Of a stretch of DNA of 64,000 nucleotides, positions 26,453 to 35,673 are shown piece by piece (the first letter of the stretch is position 1; the number at the start of each line of letters is the position of its first letter). Under the pieces are notes generated by a model. That model ran no database searches and had not been told where the DNA came from. It saw nothing but the letters and a program-made list of their open reading frames with translations. The DNA lies in the NCBI GenBank assembly GCA_900112325.1, contig FOLJ01000020.1:1-64000 (forward strand), written 5' to 3'. Origin of the DNA: Micromonospora sediminimaris. Lineage in GTDB: Bacteria; Actinomycetota; Actinomycetes; Mycobacteriales; Micromonosporaceae. Position numbers and translations under genes: made by a program.

Positions 26453-27058
26453 GTGAGTCACCGGATGCTGCCAACCGTCGTTCTGCTCATGGCCACCATC
26501 GCCCTCGCCGGATGCGGTGCCGATCAGGACCCGCCCGCCGCCGCGCCGACAGTCGGCAACCCAACGGCGGATCTGACCCCACCGGCCGGCCCGGACGCCG
26601 CAACTCCGCCGACCGGCGCGGCGAACCCGACCGCCCCGGGCAGTGCCGTGCCGCCGCCGTCGACCCGACCGGCGACCCCCGGGCCGAAGCCCGACGGCAG
26701 CACCGAGCGACGGCCGCCGAGCCCGCCGCCGGTGGAGCTACCACCGCGCCAGGCCGGCGAACCGACCGGCCGGGAGGTCGTGGCCGCGTTCCGGGCCGCC
26801 GGGCTCAAGGCGGCAAACGTCCGGGACCGCTCCGTCGACTGTGGACCGGACGGGTTGGGGTTGGGCTGCTCGGAGCTGGTCGTGACCGACAACGTGGCCG
26901 TCTACGTCTTCCCGGACGAGAGCAGCGCCGGTGACCTGGCCGAGCGGTGGAGCGGCGCCGCCTACCGCAACGGCACCGTGGTGCTCAACTACCTTGAGGC
27001 GCCGACTCCGCCCGCCGACCGCCCCCGCTACGAGAAGGTCCTCGACAAACTCCGCTGA
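26453..27058 (+). CDS. Small secreted lipoprotein
   Basis: A 201-residue exported lipoprotein: a short basic leader, a hydrophobic core and lipobox LAGC about residues 18-21, then a Pro/Thr-rich linker (to about residue 100). A compact C-terminal domain begins at GREVVAAFRAAGL and contains two cysteines (VDCGPDGLGLGC), probably a disulfide. GTG 26453 is preferred to ATG 26465 because it supplies the positively charged n-region. The C-terminal domain resembles other actinobacterial uncharacterised lipoproteins; I cannot assign a function. It converges on lhr with only 7 bp between stops. Confidence 0.72.
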   Translation: MSHRMLPTVVLLMATIALAGCGADQDPPAAAPTVGNPTADLTPPAGPDAATPPTGAANPTAPGSAVPPPSTRPATPGPKPDGSTERRPPSPPPVELPPRQAGEPTGREVVAAFRAAGLKAANVRDRSVDCGPDGLGLGCSELVVTDNVAVYVFPDESSAGDLAERWSGAAYRNGTVVLNYLEAPTPPADRPRYEKVLDKLR

Positions 27059-27065
27059 AGTCGCT

Positions 27066-30000
27066 CTACGTACGCAGCCGGAGGCCGCGCGGGGTGGTGC
27101 GGAAGCCGGCGGCGGTCAGGGCGTCGCGCAGCGGCGACGAGCGTACGGACTCGCCGTCGGCGCGTTCCACCGAGATCTGGCCCAGCGCGCCGGAGTGGAC
27201 GGCGTCGGCCAGGGCCTTGCCGGCCGCGCCCAGCGCGTCGACGTCGTCGGTGAAGGAGAGCAGCGTCCGCCCGCCCCGCTCCACGTAGAGCGCCAACTCG
27301 CCCTCGACCAGCACGACCAACGCCCCGGCCTTGCGACCCGCCCGGTGCCCGGTGGCCGGCGGTGAGGCCGCGTCACCGGAGTCGACGGCGCGCTCCGGCC
27401 AGGGCAGCGCCGCACCGTACGGGTTCGCGGGATCGGTGGCCGCCAGCACCACAGTGGCCCCGCCCCGCCGGCCACCGTCGAGCGGATCGGCACCGGCGCG
27501 GATCCGGTCCACCGCGCCGGGCACCGCGAACTGCGCCGCGCCCAGCCCGTCGACGAAGTAGCCGCGGCGGGCCGCGCCGCGCTCCTCAAGGGCGGACAGC
27601 ACCGGGTAGACGGCGGCGAAACCCCCCACCACCTGCTCTGCCACGACCGCCCCCCGGGTCAGCACCCCGTGCCGTTCCAGCAGGACGTCGGCGAGCGCGG
27701 CGGCGCGGCGGGTCGGGTCGGTGTCCCGCTCCGGCAACCGCGACCAGCGCCCGGCCACCGTGGGCGGCCCACCGCGACTGGGCAGTGCCACCCGTCCCGG
27801 GCGGCGGTAACGCCCACGGGCGGCGGTCGGGCGGGCGCGGTGCGCGCCACCGGCGCCCAGCACCGCCCGCAACGGTGCCAGGGTGTCGTTGGTGAGGTGA
27901 CCGGCCCAGACCAGGTCCCAGATGACCGCGGTCAGCTCGGCGTCGTCGGTGGCGCCGACCCGATCGGCCAGGGGTCGGAAGAACAGCGCCTGCCCGTCGT
28001 CGAGGGCGTCCAGCACCGCATCGTGCAGGGGCGTACGGGCGAGGGTGTCATCCGGCGGCGGAAGCAGCAGCGGAGCCGAGTCGGCGTACGCCAGGCTGAC
28101 CCAGCCGTCCCCACCGGAGATCGCCCCTGCGCCGGCCCACAGCACCTCGCCACTGGCGCACAGCTCGTCGAGCTGGGCAGGGGAGTAGTCGGCGACCCGG
28201 GCGGGCAGCACCAGCCGTTCCAGCGCCGACGCGGGCACCGAGGCACCTTGCAACTGCTCGATCGTCGCGGCCACCGCCTCTACCCCCCGAGCCGAGGAGC
28301 CCACCTGCTGCCAGCGGGGCAGGAAAGTGGCCAGGGCCTGCGGCGGTACCGGCTCGATCTCGCGGCGTAGCGCGGCGAGGGAACGGCGGCGCAGCAGGCG
28401 CAGCACCTCGGCGTCGCACCACTGGGTGCCGGCCGTGTCCGGGGTGAACTCGCCGGAGACCACCCGGCCGGTGGCGGCCAACCGGCGCAGGGTCTGCTCG
28501 ACCACGAAGACCCCGAGCCCGAAGCGGGCCGCGCAGCCGGCGGCGGTGAACGGGGTGTGGGTGCGGGCGTACCGGGCCACCAGGTCGCCGAGCGGGTCGG
28601 CGACCGGTTCGAGGTACGCCTCGGCGACACCGACCGGTAGGGCGACGCCGAGAGCGTCCCGGAGCCGGCCGGCATCCTCGACGCCGACCCAGCGTTCCTG
28701 CCCGGCGATGCGCACCCGCAGCACCCGCCGAGCGGCGGCCAGCTCGGTCAGCCACGCCCCGGGTGCCCCGCGCTCGGCCAGCTCACCGGTGCTCAGGTCG
28801 CCGAGCTGCCGCAGCAGCTCGATCACGTCCTCGGCGTCGCGGGTACGGCGTTGAGTGGTGAGCCAGCGCAGTTGTCGTTCGGTCTCGGCGAGCACCGCCG
28901 GGTCGAGCAGCTCGCGCAGGTCGACCCGGCCGAGCAGCTCACCGAGCAGGGCCGAGTCCAGGGTGAGGGCGGCGGCCCGGCGTTCCGCCAGCGGCGCGTC
29001 GCCCTCGTAGAGGAAGGCGCCGACGTAGCCGAAGAGCAGCGAGCGGGCGAACGGCGACGGCCGGGCGCTCTCCACCTCGACCAGGCGCACCCGGCGGCCG
29101 GCCAGGTCGCGCATGACCTCGGTCAGGGCGGGCAGATCGAAGACGTCCTGGAGGCACTCCCGCGCCGCCTCCAGGGTGACCGGGAAGTCGGCGTACTCGC
29201 GGGCCACGTCGAGCAGTTGGGCGGCGCGTTGTCGTTGCTGCCAGAGCGGCTGGCGGCGACGCGGATCCCGACGCGGCAGCAGCAGCGACCGGGCGGCGCA
29301 CTCCCGGAACCGGGCGGCGAACAGCGCCGAGGTGCCGACCGACTCCTCCACCAACTGGGCGATCTCCTCCGGATCGAAGGCCACCACGTCGGCGCCGGGC
29401 GGAGTGTCGGCGGTGTCCGGCAGCCGGACCACGATCCCGTCGTCGGCGGGCATCACCTGCGCGTCGACGCCGTAGCGCTCGGCCAGCCGGCGGCCGATGG
29501 CCAACGCCCAGGGTGCGTTGACCCGGGCGCCCAGGACGCTGTGCACAGCCAGCCGCCAGTCACCCAGCTCGTCGCGGAAGCGCTCGACGACGACCGTCCG
29601 GTCGTCCGGCAGGGCCCGGGTCGCCGCCCGTTGCTCGTGCAGGTAGGTCAGCAGGTTTCCGGCGGCCCAGTCGTCCAACCCGGTGGCCCGCAGCGTGGCG
29701 GTGGCCTGTTCGGTGTCCTGCCGGAGCAGGGCGCGTACCCGGGCGCCGATCGCCCGGCCCAGTTCCACCGGCCGGCTCGGCTGGTCGCCCTTCCAGAACG
29801 GCATCTTCGCCGCCTGCCCGGGGGCGGGGGAGACCAGCACCCGGTCCGGCGTGATCTCCTCGATCCGCCAGGACGAGGAACCGAGCAGGAAGACGTCGCC
29901 GACGCGGGACTCGTAGACCATCTCCTCGTCCAGCTCGCCGACCCGGGCGGCCCGTTCCGCCCCGGCCAGGAAAACGCCGAACAGGCCCCGGTCGGGAATG

Positions 30001-31634
30001 GTGCCGCCACTTGTCACCGCCAGCCGTTGCGCGCCGGGACGGCCGGTCAGCACGTCGGTCGCGCGATCCCACACCAGCCGGGGGCGAAGCTCAGCGAAGG
30101 CGGTCGACGGGTAGCGGCCGGAGAGCATGTCCAGGACGGCGTGCAGCGCGGAGTCGGGCAGCTCGGCGAAGGGCGCGGCCCGACGGACGACGGTCGCCAG
30201 GTCGCCGACCCGCCACTCGTCCAGGGCGACCATCGCGACGACCTGCTGGGCGAGCACGTCCAGGGGGTTGCGGGGGTGGTGCAGCTCCTCGATGGCGGCC
30301 TCGCCCATCCGCTCGGCGACCACGGCGCAGGAGAGCAGGTCGCCTCGGTGCTTGGGCAGGACCACCCCCCGCGACACCGCGCCGACCTGGTGCCCGGCCC
30401 GGCCGACCCGTTGCAGGCCGGCGGCCACGCTGGGCGGTGCCTCGATCTGCACGACGAGGTCGACCGCGCCCATGTCGATGCCGAGTTCGAGGCTGGAGGT
30501 GGCCACCACCGCCGGCAGCCGGCCCGCTTTGAGCGCCTCCTCGATCTGCCGGCGTTCCTCCCGGGAGACGCTGCCGTGGTGCGCCCGGGCGATCACCGGC
30601 GGGGCCCCGGAGACCGCGCCGGCCTGGGCCATCATCTCGGCGGGTGTCCGGGCCGCCGGGCCGGTCGCGGGTGGCGTCGCCGCGGCTGTCTCGTCGGCGG
30701 CCAGCTCGTTGAGCCGGGCGCAGAGGCGTTCGGCGCTGCGTCGGGAGTTGGTGAAGACGATCGTCGAACGGTGCGCCCTGATCAGGGCGAAGACCCGTTC
30801 CTCGACGGCCGGCCAGATGGACGCCGTGCGGGGACCGGCGAGCTCGTCCTCCGGGCTCGGCTGCTCGTCGAGGCGGGTCATGTCCTCCACCGGCACCTGG
30901 ACGCTGACCTCGATCGTCTTGGCGGTCGCCGGGGCCACCACCTCGACCGGGCGGGCGCCGCCGAGGAAGCGGGCACATTCGTCCAGCGGTCGGACGGTGG
31001 CGGAGAGCCCGATGCGCTGTGCCGGGGCGGGTAGCAGCTCGTCGAGCCGCTCCAGGGAGAGGGTCAGGTGGGCGCCGCGTTTGGTGCCGGCGACCGCGTG
31101 CACCTCGTCGACGATCACGGTCTCCACGCCGCGCAGCGAGTCCCGTGCGGCGGAGGTGAGCAGCAGGAACAGCGACTCCGGCGTGGTGATCAGGATGTCC
31201 GGCGGGGTACGGGCGAAGGCCCGCCGCTCGTCGGCGGGGGTGTCACCGGTACGCATCCCGACGGTGATCTCCGGCGGGGGCAGGGCGAGCCGGGTGGCGG
31301 CCTGCCGGATGCCGGTGAGCGGGGCGCGCAGGTTGCGCTCGACGTCGACCGCGAGCGCCTTGAGCGGACTGACGTAGAGCACCCGGCAGCGCTGTCGAGG
31401 GTCGGCGGGGGTCGTCTCGCGGGAAAGCCGGTCGAGTGACCACAGGAACGCGGCGAGGGTCTTGCCGGAGCCGGTGGGCGCCACGACCAGGGCGTGCCGG
31501 CCGGCGGCGACCGCGTTCCAGGCACCGGCCTGCGCCGCCGTGGGCGCGGCGAACGCCGCACCGAACCATTCCCGGGTCGCCGGGCCGAACCGGGAGAGCA
31601 CCTGCTCGCCCGGGGTCGTGCTGGAATCCGCCAC
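27066..31634 (-). CDS. lhr: Lhr-type ATP-dependent DNA/RNA helicase
   Basis: A very large superfamily-2 3'-5' helicase (1522 residues), matching the long actinobacterial Lhr that is damage-inducible in mycobacteria. Order: Q motif/Walker A APTGSGKT (residues 52-59), TPESLFLLL, DEVH box in VIVDEVHAV, GLSATVRPLDE, second RecA domain with VVATSSLELGIDMG and QRVGRAGHQVG, then the WH and Lhr core domains and a long C-terminal region. GTG 31634 begins VADSSTTPGEQVLSRF, after which homology starts; the frame extends upstream into an AT-rich promoter region. It is divergent from the small gene at 31815. Confidence 0.93.
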   Translation of the reverse strand: MADSSTTPGEQVLSRFGPATREWFGAAFAAPTAAQAGAWNAVAAGRHALVVAPTGSGKTLAAFLWSLDRLSRETTPADPRQRCRVLYVSPLKALAVDVERNLRAPLTGIRQAATRLALPPPEITVGMRTGDTPADERRAFARTPPDILITTPESLFLLLTSAARDSLRGVETVIVDEVHAVAGTKRGAHLTLSLERLDELLPAPAQRIGLSATVRPLDECARFLGGARPVEVVAPATAKTIEVSVQVPVEDMTRLDEQPSPEDELAGPRTASIWPAVEERVFALIRAHRSTIVFTNSRRSAERLCARLNELAADETAAATPPATGPAARTPAEMMAQAGAVSGAPPVIARAHHGSVSREERRQIEEALKAGRLPAVVATSSLELGIDMGAVDLVVQIEAPPSVAAGLQRVGRAGHQVGAVSRGVVLPKHRGDLLSCAVVAERMGEAAIEELHHPRNPLDVLAQQVVAMVALDEWRVGDLATVVRRAAPFAELPDSALHAVLDMLSGRYPSTAFAELRPRLVWDRATDVLTGRPGAQRLAVTSGGTIPDRGLFGVFLAGAERAARVGELDEEMVYESRVGDVFLLGSSSWRIEEITPDRVLVSPAPGQAAKMPFWKGDQPSRPVELGRAIGARVRALLRQDTEQATATLRATGLDDWAAGNLLTYLHEQRAATRALPDDRTVVVERFRDELGDWRLAVHSVLGARVNAPWALAIGRRLAERYGVDAQVMPADDGIVVRLPDTADTPPGADVVAFDPEEIAQLVEESVGTSALFAARFRECAARSLLLPRRDPRRRQPLWQQRQRAAQLLDVAREYADFPVTLEAARECLQDVFDLPALTEVMRDLAGRRVRLVEVESARPSPFARSLLFGYVGAFLYEGDAPLAERRAAALTLDSALLGELLGRVDLRELLDPAVLAETERQLRWLTTQRRTRDAEDVIELLRQLGDLSTGELAERGAPGAWLTELAAARRVLRVRIAGQERWVGVEDAGRLRDALGVALPVGVAEAYLEPVADPLGDLVARYARTHTPFTAAGCAARFGLGVFVVEQTLRRLAATGRVVSGEFTPDTAGTQWCDAEVLRLLRRRSLAALRREIEPVPPQALATFLPRWQQVGSSARGVEAVAATIEQLQGASVPASALERLVLPARVADYSPAQLDELCASGEVLWAGAGAISGGDGWVSLAYADSAPLLLPPPDDTLARTPLHDAVLDALDDGQALFFRPLADRVGATDDAELTAVIWDLVWAGHLTNDTLAPLRAVLGAGGAHRARPTAARGRYRRPGRVALPSRGGPPTVAGRWSRLPERDTDPTRRAAALADVLLERHGVLTRGAVVAEQVVGGFAAVYPVLSALEERGAARRGYFVDGLGAAQFAVPGAVDRIRAGADPLDGGRRGGATVVLAATDPANPYGAALPWPERAVDSGDAASPPATGHRAGRKAGALVVLVEGELALYVERGGRTLLSFTDDVDALGAAGKALADAVHSGALGQISVERADGESVRSSPLRDALTAAGFRTTPRGLRLRT

Positions 31635-31730
31635 GAACCAATCCTGCCTCCGGGCACCGACATTCGTCCGTCGCGAGCCGGGCGGCGAGTCACCTGTTAA
31701 GGCGTTTAAGGTGACTTGCGCCAAGAATCC

Positions 31731-31747
31731 GTTAAGTCTCACTTAAC
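31731..31747. promoter_or_regulatory. Perfect palindrome in the divergent lhr/31815 promoter region
   Basis: GTTAAGT-CTC-ACTTAAC has 7-bp perfect arms and lies in an unusually AT-rich stretch between lhr and the small gene before the mrp operon. A second, imperfect inverted repeat lies 18 bp away at 31691-31713 (CACCTGTTAA/TTTAAGGTG). This looks like a regulator operator; TAAAGT at 31770-31775 could be a -10. Confidence 0.45.
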
Positions 31748-31814
31748 TGCTTGCTCTTGCGGGGCAACATAAAGTAACTTCACTCGCGGTGTGGTGAGCG
31801 GCGGAGGGGGTCGG

Positions 31815-32192
31815 ATGGCCGTCGAGGAGCGGAGTTCAAGGCCCGGCACCGACATCCTGATCCGCAAGGTGGACAGCCACGTCACCGCCCTGCGCGCCGG
31901 GCTGCACGGCCCGGAACTCGAACTGGCCGAGCGGCTCGCCAGCTGCCTACGCGAGCTGGTCGTCTCCACCGCGCAGGCCAGCGCCGCCGACCGAGCCCAG
32001 GTGCGGGCCGCCGTGCACTACTTCGTCCTGCGCCGCGAGAGCCGAGGCCGGTTGCTGTCCGTACGGTCCCTGGCCGCCGCGCAGCGGCTGGTCAACCGGG
32101 CCGCGTCCCAACTGGGCCGGCCGGACCTGGTCGTCGAGGGCCGCCCGGGTCGCGGTGACAGCGCCGCGACGGACGTCGCCGCGCACAACTGA
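31815..32192 (+). CDS. Hypothetical helical protein
   Basis: A 125-residue charged, mostly helical protein (RKVDSHVTALRAGLHGPELE; AAVHYFVLRRESRGRLLSVR) with no family I recognise. ATG 31815 is chosen because GGAGGGGG lies about 5 bp upstream. It has its own AT-rich upstream region with a palindrome and is followed, after 147 bp, by the mrp operon. That gap contains another possible start region, so co-transcription is uncertain. Confidence 0.6.
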   Translation: MAVEERSSRPGTDILIRKVDSHVTALRAGLHGPELELAERLASCLRELVVSTAQASAADRAQVRAAVHYFVLRRESRGRLLSVRSLAAAQRLVNRAASQLGRPDLVVEGRPGRGDSAATDVAAHN

Positions 32193-32339
32193 TTCGGTCG
32201 TTACCAGCTTTTAGCCGCTTTGCCGGCGAAAGTGTGTTTACTTCGGGAAAACCACGCATCGCGCGCTGGACTGTCGTCTGATCGCTGCTAGACCCCCAAC
32301 CCCCGTGGGGCGTCTCGGCCACCTCGACCGGGAGCGCGC

Positions 32340-35174
32340 GTGCTCGTACTGCTGATCCTGCACCTCGTGGCGGCCGTCGTGGCGCCACTGCTGGTCCGCC
32401 GGTGGGGTCCGCGCGCCTGTTACCTGCTGGCCCTGGTGCCGGCGACCGCCTTCGGCTGGGCACTGGTACGCACACCCGACGTGGCCCACGGCGGTGCGGT
32501 GGTCGAGACGTACCCCTGGATTCCGGAACTGGGCCTGGACCTGGCGCTGCGGATGACCACCCTGTCCTGGCTGATGACCCTGCTGGTCGGCGGCGTCGGC
32601 GCGCTGGTGCTCGCGTACTGCGCCCGCTACTTCCCACCCGACGCGCTCGGCAACTCGCGGTTCGCCGGCGTGATGGTCGCCTTCGCCGGGGCGATGCTCG
32701 GGCTGGTGCTCGCCGACGACCTGCTGCTGCTCTACGTCTGCTGGGAGCTCACCACCGTCTTCTCGTACCTGCTGATCGGCCACAGCACGGAGCGGCGGTC
32801 GAGCCGCTGGGCGGCCGCCCAGGCGCTGACCGTGACCACGCTCGGCGGACTCGCCATGCTTGTCGGGTTCCTCATGCTCGGTCACCACGCCGGCACCTAC
32901 CGCTGGTCGGAGCTGGCCCAGCAGCCGCTGCCCGGCGGGGCGTACCTGGTCGTCGCGGTGCTGCTGATCCTGGTCGGTGCGCTGTCGAAGTCGGCGGTGC
33001 TGCCGTTCACCTCGTGGCTGCCGGTGGCGATGGCCGCGCCGACGCCGGTCAGCGCGTACCTGCACGCGGCGGCGATGGTGAAGGCCGGCGTCTACCTGCT
33101 CGGCCTGCTGACCCCGGCGCTCGCCGTGGTCGGCCCGTGGCGTCCGGTGGTGCTGATCGCCGGCCTGGCCACCATGCTGGTCGGTGGTTGGGCGGCGTTA
33201 CGGCAGACCGACCTGAAGCTGCTGCTGGCACACGGCACGGTCAGCCAGCTCGGGCTGCTGACGGTGGTCGTCGGGGTGGGCACGGCGGACGCCGCGCTCG
33301 CCGGAGTCGCCATGCTGCTCGCTCACGCGCTGTTCAAGGCGGCGCTGTTCCTCGTGGTCGGCGTGATCGACCACGGGGCCGGGACCCGGGATCTGCGCGA
33401 GTTGTCGGGACTGCGCCGTACCGCGCCGGTGCTCACCGGGGTGGCCGTGCTCGCCGCCGCCTCGATGGCCGGACTGCCACCCCTGCTCGGCTTCGTCGCC
33501 AAGGAGGCCGTGTTCGCCGCCTTCGCCGACCGGCCGCTGGTCCTGGCGGTACTCGTGGTCGGCACCGTGCTCACCGTCGCGTACAGCATCAGGTTCATCT
33601 GGGGCGCGTTCGCCGACCGACCCGGCGCCGCCGCCACCGACCTGGGACGGATCGCGCCGACGCTGCTGGCCCCACCGGCCCTGCTGGCCGTCGTCGGGCT
33701 CGTCGCCGGCCCGGCCGCGGGAGCGCTGGATCACCTGCTCCGTCCGTACCCGGAACTCTTCGGCGCCGTCGGGAAACACCTGGCCCTGTGGCACGGGCTC
33801 ACCCCCGCACTCGGTCTGTCCGCGCTCGCCGTGGCGGGTGGCGCGGCGCTGTTCGCGCTGCGTGGCCCACTGGCGCCGGCGCTGGCCCGGCTGCGTTGGC
33901 CGGTCGCCGGCCAACGGGGGTACGAGTTGATCACCAATCGCTTCGATCAGGCCGCGGTGGGCGTCACGAGCGTCACCCAGCGGGGGTCGCTGCCGCAGTA
34001 CCTCGGTCTGATCCTGATCGTCCTGGCCGCGGTGCCGGGCGGGGCGGTGATCCTCATCCAACCCTGGGAGCAGCCACTGGATCTGTGGGCCACTCCCGCG
34101 CAACCGGTGGTGCTGCTGGTGGTCTGCGTCGCCGCCCTGCTCGCCGTGGGTGCCACCCGACGGCTGACCGCGATGCTCCTGGTCGGCATGACCGGTTACG
34201 GCACCGCCATGTTGTTCGTGCTCTACGGCGCGCCCGACCTGGCGCTGACCCAGTTCCTCGTGGAGACCATGACCATCGCGATCTTCGTGCTGGTGCTGCG
34301 CCGACTGCCGGAGCGGTTCTCGATGCGGCCGCTGCGGCGCAGTCGCTGGATCCGGCGGACGATCGGGGTGATCGTCGGTACGACCGTGGCCGCGCTCGCC
34401 GTCGGAGCCGCGGCGGCCCGGCAGGCTCGTTCCATCTCGGAGGAATTTCCGCACCTGGCGGTGGAGCAGGGGCACGGCCGCAACGTGGTCAACGTGACCC
34501 TGGTGGACATCCGCGCCTGGGACACCCTGGGGGAGATGGCGGTGCTGGTTGCCGCGGCGACCGGAGTGGCAAGTCTCATCTTCCACCAGTCGCGCACCGG
34601 GCCACGTCCTCGTCGGCGGGAGGTCGCTGAGGACGAGGCATCTGCAGGCCGGGCGGTCTGGCTGCGCGGCGGGGCCACGCTGCACGAGCGGCAACGGTCG
34701 ATCGTGTTGGAGGTGGTCACCCGACTGATCTCGCACACCGCCGTGCTCTTCTCGCTCTACCTGCTCTTTTCCGGGCACAACGCGCCCGGTGGCGGCTTCG
34801 CCGGAGGGCTGGTGGCCAGCCTCGCGCTGACGATGCGGTACCTCGCCGGTGGCCGGTACGAGTTGGTCGAGGCGGCGCCGATCGGTGCCGGCACGGTCCT
34901 CGGCGCCGGCCTGTTGCTCTCGGTCGGCAGCGGCGTGGTCTCCATGATCGTCGGCGGCACCGTGCTGGAGAGCACCACCGTCGACCTCTGGCTGCCGTTG
35001 ATCGGCCACTTCTACCTGGTCACCTCCCTGTTCTTCGACGTCGGTGTGTACCTGGTGGTGATCGGTCTGGCGCTGGACGTGCTGCGCAGCCTCGGCGCCG
35101 AGGTGGACCGGCACATCGAGGCGGCCGGCGAGGCCGATGGCGGGCTGGCCGGCCGGCGAGGGGAGGCGCGGTGA
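32340..35174 (+). CDS. mrpA: Na+/H+ antiporter subunit A, fused to subunit B (MrpAB)
   Basis: The largest subunit of the Mrp-type multisubunit cation/proton antiporter, related to NuoL of complex I. At 944 residues it equals a normal MrpA (about 800) plus an MrpB (about 140). The NuoL-like core includes LLIGHSTERRSSRW, KSAVLPFTSWLPVAM and HAAAMVKAGVYLLGLL. The tail from about residue 785 (RLISHTAVLFSLYLLFSGHN, then APGGGFAGGLVA) is MrpB-like, and no separate mrpB follows. GTG 32340 starts directly in the first helix. It overlaps mrpC by 4 bp. Confidence 0.95.
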   Translation: MLVLLILHLVAAVVAPLLVRRWGPRACYLLALVPATAFGWALVRTPDVAHGGAVVETYPWIPELGLDLALRMTTLSWLMTLLVGGVGALVLAYCARYFPPDALGNSRFAGVMVAFAGAMLGLVLADDLLLLYVCWELTTVFSYLLIGHSTERRSSRWAAAQALTVTTLGGLAMLVGFLMLGHHAGTYRWSELAQQPLPGGAYLVVAVLLILVGALSKSAVLPFTSWLPVAMAAPTPVSAYLHAAAMVKAGVYLLGLLTPALAVVGPWRPVVLIAGLATMLVGGWAALRQTDLKLLLAHGTVSQLGLLTVVVGVGTADAALAGVAMLLAHALFKAALFLVVGVIDHGAGTRDLRELSGLRRTAPVLTGVAVLAAASMAGLPPLLGFVAKEAVFAAFADRPLVLAVLVVGTVLTVAYSIRFIWGAFADRPGAAATDLGRIAPTLLAPPALLAVVGLVAGPAAGALDHLLRPYPELFGAVGKHLALWHGLTPALGLSALAVAGGAALFALRGPLAPALARLRWPVAGQRGYELITNRFDQAAVGVTSVTQRGSLPQYLGLILIVLAAVPGGAVILIQPWEQPLDLWATPAQPVVLLVVCVAALLAVGATRRLTAMLLVGMTGYGTAMLFVLYGAPDLALTQFLVETMTIAIFVLVLRRLPERFSMRPLRRSRWIRRTIGVIVGTTVAALAVGAAAARQARSISEEFPHLAVEQGHGRNVVNVTLVDIRAWDTLGEMAVLVAAATGVASLIFHQSRTGPRPRRREVAEDEASAGRAVWLRGGATLHERQRSIVLEVVTRLISHTAVLFSLYLLFSGHNAPGGGFAGGLVASLALTMRYLAGGRYELVEAAPIGAGTVLGAGLLLSVGSGVVSMIVGGTVLESTTVDLWLPLIGHFYLVTSLFFDVGVYLVVIGLALDVLRSLGAEVDRHIEAAGEADGGLAGRRGEAR

Positions 35175-35632
35175 GGGCCGGAGCGAACCTGGTCTCCTTC
35201 GTCACGATCGGGGTACTAGTCGGCTGCGGGGTGACCCTGCTGCTGGAACGCAGCCTGAGCCGGGTGCTGCTCGGCGTCATCCTGATCGGCAACGGCGTGA
35301 ACCTGTTGATCGTCTTCGGCGGCCGATCCGGGGCGGCGCCGGTGGTCGGTGCCAGTGACGAGGCGGCGATGAGCGACGCTCTGCCCCAGGCCATGGTGCT
35401 CACCGCCATCGTGATCACCTTCGGCTTCACCGCCTTCCTGTTGGCGATCAGCTACCGCAGCTGGTACCTCAGCGGCGACGACGAGGTACCCGACGACGTC
35501 GAGGACCGGGAGATCGTCCGCCGGGCCGCCCAACGGGAGATGTCCGTCGCGGACCTCGCCGGCGAACCGCCGACGGCCGACCCTCAGCAGGTCGACGCCC
35601 CGGCGCCACCCCGCGAGGAGGGCCCGGGATGA
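35171..35632 (+). CDS. mrpC: Na+/H+ antiporter subunit C (NuoK-like)
   Basis: A 153-residue three-helix subunit related to NuoK: helices at about 7-25, 30-50 and 75-97 (LIGNGVNLLIVFGG is the family signature; QAMVLTAIVITFGFTAFLLA follows). The hydrophilic C-terminal extension (DDEVPDDVEDREIVRRAAQR) is typical of actinobacterial MrpC. GTG 35171 overlaps mrpA as GTGA. Its own stop overlaps a 14-codon ORF that leads to mrpD. Confidence 0.92.
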   Translation: MRAGANLVSFVTIGVLVGCGVTLLLERSLSRVLLGVILIGNGVNLLIVFGGRSGAAPVVGASDEAAMSDALPQAMVLTAIVITFGFTAFLLAISYRSWYLSGDDEVPDDVEDREIVRRAAQREMSVADLAGEPPTADPQQVDAPAPPREEGPG

Positions 35633-35673
35633 GCCGGTACGCGCCGACCGCACCCGGCCGGTGGCGGCGATGA
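35629..35673 (+). CDS. Possible 14-codon coupling ORF between mrpC and mrpD
   Basis: ATG 35629 overlaps the mrpC stop as ATGA and is preceded by a strong GAGGAGG about 7 bp upstream. It encodes MSRYAPTAPGRWRR and ends at TGA 35671-35673, which overlaps the mrpD ATG (35670) as ATGA. The mrpD start has only a weak ribosome site of its own. This may be a translational relay that reinitiates ribosomes at mrpD; it could also be chance. Confidence 0.35.
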   Translation: MSRYAPTAPGRWRR

